Source: Xylogone sp. PMI_703
Taxonomy: Eukaryota; Ascomycota; Leotiomycetes
Assembly (NCBI GenBank): GCA_021399445.1
Contig: JAJTUQ010000002.1
Coordinates: 4,712,001 to 4,776,000, forward strand
Reading direction: 5' to 3'
DNA length: 64,000 nucleotides
In this document: positions 58,388 through 64,000 of the stretch, one piece after another
Layout: every line of letters starts with the position of its first letter
Position numbering within the stretch: the stretch's first letter is position 1
Notes under the pieces: model-generated
Database searches by the model: none
What the model saw: the letters and a program-made list of their open reading frames with translations, nothing else
Told to the model about the DNA's origin: nothing
Translations under genes and position numbers: made by a program

Positions 58388-59172
58388 AATCCATTGGTCC
58401 ATTCGCAGCATCTGCTTTGAATCGGCTCTGGTGTGATATCCGTGCCGATGATACTGGTGTAGTCCGTGTTAGGCTGCTCTCTAATCTCTTTCGCAACTGC
58501 CTTTTCCTCTTGGGGGGAGAACTCCAAGCGGAAGCGACAAAGCGCAAGACAGACCACATAAGCACCGCGACCACCAAAGAACGACTACCAGTGACCAACA
58601 AAGAGGCATCCACAGGCCTCATCCATCGTCCAACACATCACGTTTTGGCACCACGTTGATAACGAGCCTCGCGGCCTTTCCTTCAGCCCCATCTCGTGTC
58701 CTGGCCAAACGAGCCCCATAGGTGCTGTAGCCCGCTGTTAAATTTGGGAAACCTCTCCGCCTGTCGTATTATCGCTGGCACTCTGGTCATTATCGCGCCC
58801 TGGTAGCGAAACAAGGCCTCAAGGCTCGGTCGGGTCGCCGTATTCTCTCTGTGTCTCTCACACACGCTTCACCCTGTCTTAAAGCAGGCAAGCAAGCAAG
58901 GACTGCGCCACGGTTGCCGCCGAAATTCCAGGCCAAGGGTCGCATTTGACGTCTGGATTGATCAGCAATCGACCTCTGGTTCCTCAGCATTATTGTTTGG
59001 TCTTTGGGGATAATTATTCTCTGCTGCAACCCCCAGAAACCCTCATCATCATCATCAACATCATCGTTATCGCCGTCGTCGTCGTCCACGACGCTTCTCA
59101 CCACGCGTGATCAACGCATCACCCTCTCTTCATGAGAAGCAGCTTCTCGTCAAAGCTGCCCCTCTGCCTTCC

Positions 59173-61336
59173 ATGACGGCCCTATTGTCCACCTCGTCGC
59201 CGACTACTCTGCACTCTGAGAAGCGGCTCTTCGCCGGCGTCTCCATGTCTTCCAACAAGAACTCCAATGGCCACAGCCCCTTCCCGCAGAAGTTGAAGAA
59301 CTTCTTCCGAATCAATAGCTCTGGCAGCAATGGCGAGAAGCACAGCGAGAAGGGCGATGCCCCTTCCAAGTCCGAGTCCAAGAGCTCGTTTCGCCAGTCC
59401 AAGTTCTTCCCCAACGTCGGCCGCAACCGCTCTGCCACCGTGGCCAGCGAAGGAAATCCTCTCGAGGACTCCATCATGAGTCCCACGGCCACGGCCAACC
59501 CCTACTTCGCTCATCAGGGCCTTCCTGAGGTGCGACATTACAACACTGGTTCCGTTCCTCCCAGCCCTCCTGACACGCCGACCATTGTCGCCGACGGCAC
59601 CACCAAACCCGCTGACAAAGCCACCACCGCGACCAAAGAAGAATTGGCTCGTAAGCTGCGGCGAGTAGCCAGTGCTCCCAACGCCCAGGGCCTCTTTTCC
59701 AAAGGCAAAGGCAGTGGGGATCGACCGGCGACAGCAGAATTGGGCAAGGAGCCATTGGCACAGGATGCCACATCCAGCCAGGTTGCCTTGGTCGACACCA
59801 AGTCAGGCTCAACTGATGGCAACCTACTTGTTGTTCCTAATTCTGATGGCTTGGCTCCTTTACAACCTCCGAGCATGCGAAATTTCAGAAGAACGTATAG
59901 TTCCAATTCTATCAAGGTCCGCAACGTCGAGGTGGGGCCCAGCAGTTTCGATAAGATCAAGTTGATCGGTAAGGGAGATGTTGGGAAGGTGTATTTGGTG
60001 CGCGAGAAAAAGAGCAACAGATTATATGCTATGAAGGGTACGTTATATCCACACACGTCATGGTCTTCTTGTTAAATTGGGCTGGAGACGAAGCCGATAT
60101 ATTTACGTGTGTTAGGATTGTCACTGACTTCTTAACTAGTACTAAGCAAAAAAGAGATGATAAAACGAAACAAGATCAAGAGAGCATTGGCCGAGCAGGA
60201 GATTTTGGCCACAAGCAACCATCCATTCATTGTCACGCTCTATCACTCATTCCAGTCGGAAGATCATCTGTATTTGTGCATGGAATACTGCAGTGGAGGA
60301 GAATTCTTCAGAGCTTTACAGACGAGACCGGGCAAATGCATACCGGAAGATGACGCCAGATTTTATGCTGCAGAAGTCACAGCCGCATTAGAATATCTAC
60401 ATCTTATGGGATTCATCTATCGAGATCTTAAGCCAGAGAGTATGTCTCAAAATATATACGCTGATCTGCTTCCTTAATGACCAAGAATTTCTGCTGACTT
60501 AAATACTCCAGACATTCTCCTGCATCAATCTGGCCATATCATGCTGTCAGATTTTGACTTATCCAAGCAGTCTGACCCAGGCGGAAAGCCAACCATGATC
60601 CTCGGACGAAATGGTACAAATACCAACTCCCTCCCGACCATCGATACGAAGTCTTGCATTGCCAACTTCCGAACCAACTCATTTGTGGGCACAGAGGAGT
60701 ATATTGCACCGGAGGTTATCAAGGGCTGTGGTCACACCAGTGCGGTTGATTGGTGGACACTCGGCATCTTAATATACGAGATGTTGTACGGAACCACCCC
60801 TTTCAAGGGAAAGAACCGTAATGCAACCTTTGCCAATATTTTGAGGGATGATGTACCATTCCCCGAACATTCTGGATCTCCACAGATTTCAAAGTAAGTG
60901 AATTTGCCACCTGCTAGACCTATATTTTGCGGCATACTAAGTGATCTCAAATAGTCTCTGCAAATCTTTGATCCGTAAGCTTCTAATCAAGGACGAGAAC
61001 CGTCGCCTGGGAGCTCGAGCCGGAGCTTCAGATGTAAAAGGCCATCCCTTCTTCAGGACCACACAATGGGCCCTGATCCGTCACATGAAACCACCTATGA
61101 TACCCAACCAAGGACGCGGCATTGATACCATCAATTTCCGTAATGTCAAAGAGAGTGAGAGCGTAGATATCAGTGGTGCCAAGCAAATGTCGATGGCCAA
61201 GGGAGTCCCACTTGATTCGGGTCTAGCAACACCTGGAGCAGAGATTGCTGATCCTTTTGAAGAATTCAACTCCGTCACCCTGCATCATGACGGTGACGAC
61301 GATATGCCAGTGGATCACCATTATGAAAGCCAGTAG
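59173..61336 (+). CDS. NRC-2/Fpk-type AGC serine/threonine protein kinase
   Basis: Four exons (59173-60037, 60140-60439, 60512-60893, 60955-61336) encode 642 aa. The N-terminal 250 residues are Ser/Pro-rich and disordered ([13 protein letters not shown]). The kinase domain starts [18 protein letters not shown] with Lys288 in YAMK. It has the catalytic loop IYRDLKPEN (Asp near 384), a DFD instead of DFG motif (LSDFDLSKQ), a long insert and the activation segment [15 protein letters not shown], the insert before the activation loop and the C-terminal tail with FEEFNSVT match Neurospora NRC-2 and yeast Fpk1/2 (flippase kinases). They control phospholipid flippases and polar growth or conidiation. 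A GTG-only open frame extends upstream; ATG 59173 or 59245 could be the start. Confidence 0.92.
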
Positions 61337-62297
61337 TACGGATTGCATACTCATCCTTCGCTTCAGAAAACCTACTCCATAATTGCGCCTCTTTGTCATG
61401 GATCGATGTAGCCTACGATTGGTTTCACGCAGAGAAATTACGACAAATTCCATGTCCCATAACCCCCCTTTTTGTTTCAGCAAATATTCTCTCGAAGAAA
61501 CTGGCCATGATAGCAAAAAGTCCTTTTTTTGCAGCCCCATCCTGGGCCCCTTTTGTCTCATAACATCCATCTGTACATATGGCATCTCCCTTTTCCTTTT
61601 GTCTCACCTGGTTATGCCAGCTGGTCTGCTTTGTTTTTTGCTGCTTTTTGCTACTGGGAAAGATTGGAAATGGGTGTTTTTCTCTAACTTGGGACTATTG
61701 GCGTTGTGCGCGTTAACTTCTCTTTCAGTAAACAACTCTGCTGCTACTGCTGCCACTGCTACTACTACAGACTATCTTGGCTGGATGAGAAATCGTTTTT
61801 TCTTTACATATCTTCTTAAAAAAAAGGAACAAGAAAGGGCGGCACCAACACGTGTGTATTGTTGCTGTTGAGTCCATCAAATGTATTACATGAAACACAG
61901 ACGAGTCATCTAGATTACCTCTGAGAGAAAATTGAGTGAAGCTTTTTAGCGTTATATGCAAATGTATTGCTTCCTTTTGACTTGTTCGATGCATCTTCGT
62001 GTGATCGTAAGATTTTGTGAATGGGATGGGAGTGGAAGGCGGTTTACAAGTAATTACTATAATTATTTGCCAACGTCGATAGGGAGACAACGAACGGTTT
62101 TAAATAGAGATTCAACTTTGTAGTCTTTTCCCATGAATTAGTATTACGGAATTGAATAACTATATCTCTGTATGATGTTCAAGACCTGACTTCTTGACAT
62201 GATATTCAGCCCGTGGACCAAGATATGCACATACAGGGGGACAACAAGACGAGGACAAGGTTGGGGTCATTAATACATTAGTACTATTTCTATATGT
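61337..62297. other. Convergent 3' intergenic region
   Basis: T-rich spacer between the kinase (+) and NUG2 (-) 3' ends, with a GCTACTGCT-type short repeat at about 61738-61770. No gene is supported. Confidence 0.5.
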
Positions 62298-64000
62298 TTA
62301 TTCTACGCCTTTTTGACGTTTCTTCCTGGTAGGCGGTTCTTTTACCGTCTCCATAACTTCGTCATCTTCTTCTTGATCGGCTTCTGATCCTTCTTCTACT
62401 TCGTCCCCTGAGTCGGGATTCTCCTCACTGTCGTCATCGGATTCCAGGCCAAAAGCGTCGTCGACATCTCCAGCCATGTCATTGAGGTCGACTCCTCCAT
62501 CACTGTCAAACCCTTCGAACTCATCATCCTCCTCTTCCTCCCCGTCTTCAGAGGAGTTTGAGTCGTTCGAGGCAGCTGCGGAGGTATTTGCTACAGATTC
62601 TCCTTCGTCTCGTTTTCGTTTCTTACCCATCTCACCTAACTTCCCCTCTCGGCCTTCGATACCTTTCTCCTCTTCCTCCCCCTCAGCGACAGGGGCAGGG
62701 GTATACCAAGGGATCTTGCCTCTAAGGAAGTCATTCAGGACCATTTTCGCGACACCGTCGACATCTGGCTCCCCGCCATGTAATAACCTGCCACCTTTAC
62801 GAGCAAGTAATTCTAGAAATTGTATATGGTCTTTATATCCCTTTAGTTGATATGTTCGCTCAATATGCTGGGGCTTGGTTTTGGATAAGACGGCTGGGAT
62901 GTATTGTTCCGGATTCTCAACATTTTCAACTCTTACTACACCACGTAATAAAATATCTTGAGGTGTATCCGAACTACTTGGTGGAACTACTCCGGGGCAA
63001 TCGATAAGGTAGATTCTCTTCATGAGAGTAATGTACTGCCAGACCTTTGTTTCACCAGGGATTGGCGCGACTTTACAAACCACCTTCTTCCGTAGAGTGT
63101 TAATGATAGATGATTTCCCAGTGTTTGGGTATCCGATGAATCCAACTGATATTTGTTTTCGATCGGAGTGTAATGATGAAAATTGACGGAGAAGTTGAAT
63201 AAGTGAGCCTTTACCAAATGAGTTGTTGATGGAAGCGTGGAAAGCTAGAGTAGGATACTCTTTTGAAAGATTTCGAACCCAAGAAGCCTGTTATACAGTT
63301 AGTAACCTCCTACTGGACCCTACTTTCTCGTATAACAATGATTGAAAATGTATGAATCATTACTAAGAAAGCCACCATAAATATTACCGCAGATTGCGGT
63401 GGTGGTATTCAACTCAAAACGAAACAGCACCAATCTCTTTACGACAGACCCTCCAAAACGGTGAGTTGTCTACCTATGGCCCAAAGGACATAGGCGGCGA
63501 GATTGGACTCGATCTACCAAAGTTGTAACAGGCAGCCTTCCATTGAGATGCGCAGTTATAATGCAGAAGAAGCCTTGACTTAACGATGGAACTGAAAGGG
63601 GAGGAAATGCAGGAAAAGAACCAGGAAGTATAGTGTGAACTTACAGCAACCTTAGTAGGCACAAGATCGCACTTATTCAGAACAAAAATTAGGTGCTTAT
63701 GTGGTGCCTCCTCCTTGATATATTTTTCAACACTTCGGCATCGGGTGCCTAAAGGATCTCGAGCATCTAAGACATGTATCACCACATCCGAAGAGTCGAT
63801 AACCTTGTATAACTCATTCCATATCCGCTTACTCTGGCCTTTGCTGAAGATTGCTTCTCGAGCACTAGCTATCTGGCCATCATCCTCTGCTGTTCCTTCC
63901 GCATCAGCACCTGAAGTTCCGCTTAGAAGCTTGGCTTGCTCAAGGCGATCAAGGTATGTGTCATGGCTCTTAACACTATCGTCTGCAAGATCCTCAAGGG
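62298..64000 (-). CDS. NOG2: Nucleolar GTP-binding protein Nug2/Nog2 (5' part outside the window)
   Basis: A partial gene running off the right edge. Two exons are seen: 64000-63645 and 63287-62298, separated by a 357-nt intron. The G motifs are circularly permuted as in the YlqF/YawG family: DARDPLGTR and NKCD (G4) come first, then GYPNTGKSS (G1) and DCPG (G3). [20 protein letters not shown] and [22 protein letters not shown] are near-identical to known Nug2 proteins. The C-terminus is very acidic and ends with a basic cluster (TRKKRQKG). The GTPase marks a late nuclear step of pre-60S maturation and must leave before Nmd3-dependent export. About 450 codons are visible; the N-terminal domain lies beyond 64000. 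Confidence 0.95.
63288..63644 (-). other. Long intron in NUG2
   Basis: The donor is GTAAGT after GTTGCT and the acceptor is TATAACAG before GCTTCTTGG, joining VPTKVA to ASWVRN in phase 0, as conserved in the family. At 357 nt it is the second longest intron in the window. A short perfect stem (ACCGCA/TGCGGT) lies at 63386-63400. Confidence 0.8.

Larger units (their letters stand above)
55867..59172. other. Long gene-free interval upstream of the NRC-2 kinase
   Basis: About 3.3 kb. It has higher GC than other gaps at about 56.7-58.1 kb. Several open frames (for example 57627-58121, -) lack any family resemblance. It contains three TACGGAGTA motifs, a cluster of TACTGTAC-like palindromes at about 57245-57510, ATCA-type repeats at 58347-58387 and a trinucleotide-rich stretch at about 59043-59092. 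The last 1 kb is probably the long promoter and 5' leader of the kinase gene. Confidence 0.5.

Noticed and set aside
59107..59172. Upstream extension of the NRC-2 frame
   Set aside because: It starts only with GTG; the in-frame ATG at 59173 is preferred for a fungal nuclear gene.

Overview
The window is nuclear DNA of a filamentous ascomycete (Pezizomycotina). Most genes carry short introns of about 46 to 150 nt with GTNNGT-type donors, CTRAC/CTAAY-like branch sites and YAG acceptors. Intergenic DNA is AT-rich. The gene set is typical of moulds: a WSC-domain glyoxal oxidase, an NRC-2 type kinase, a fungal flotillin, SPX-ankyrin-GDPD Gde1, Mch1 and an NLA-type aquaglyceroporin. Class is uncertain; I lean to Leotiomycetes on general impression only. 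I see no virus, plasmid, CRISPR, rRNA or tRNA gene.

Layout: 0-3.5 kb holds an alkylguanine-DNA alkyltransferase (+) and a secreted glyoxal oxidase (-), then a 3.6 kb gene-free stretch. 7-17 kb holds an AT-hook/C2H2 protein (-), Vps24 (-) divergent from Sba1/p23 (+), Tma46/ZC3H15 (-) divergent from Ost4 (+), and a Yra1/ALY mRNA-export factor (+) with an 824-nt intron. 17-31 kb holds Vps11 (-), a PPxY protein (-), flotillin (+), Mch1-like MFS (-) divergent from an SDR (+), and ribosomal protein L26 (-). 31-34 kb is gene-free. 34-43 kb holds an aquaglyceroporin (+), PRMT5 (+), a UPF0587/DUF866 protein (-) and a PPR-like mitochondrial protein (+). 43-52 kb holds Gde1 (+), TAF10 (-) and Prp43 (+). 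52-56 kb holds a large disordered protein whose N-terminus fits an eIF4E-binding motif. After a 3.3 kb gap come an NRC-2/Fpk kinase (+) and the 3' part of Nug2/Nog2 (-), cut by the window end.

Nearly all genes are housekeeping: gene expression and ribosome biogenesis (Yra1, Prp43, TAF10, L26, Nug2, Tma46, PRMT5), endosomal sorting (Vps24, Vps11), chaperoning and glycosylation (Sba1, Ost4), phosphate/lipid handling (Gde1, NRC-2). They are not an operon or a metabolic cluster. Exon coordinates were derived by hand from splice signals, reading-frame continuity and recalled family conservation; every multi-exon model closes in frame.

The most interesting points are: the long Yra1 intron, which parallels the autoregulatory long intron of yeast YRA1 and contains a decayed inverted repeat; the candidate eIF4E-binding protein at 52.8 kb; a GC-AG intron in PRMT5; 14- and 21-nt internal micro-exons; and intergenic 9-mer and palindrome motifs clustered near 57 kb.
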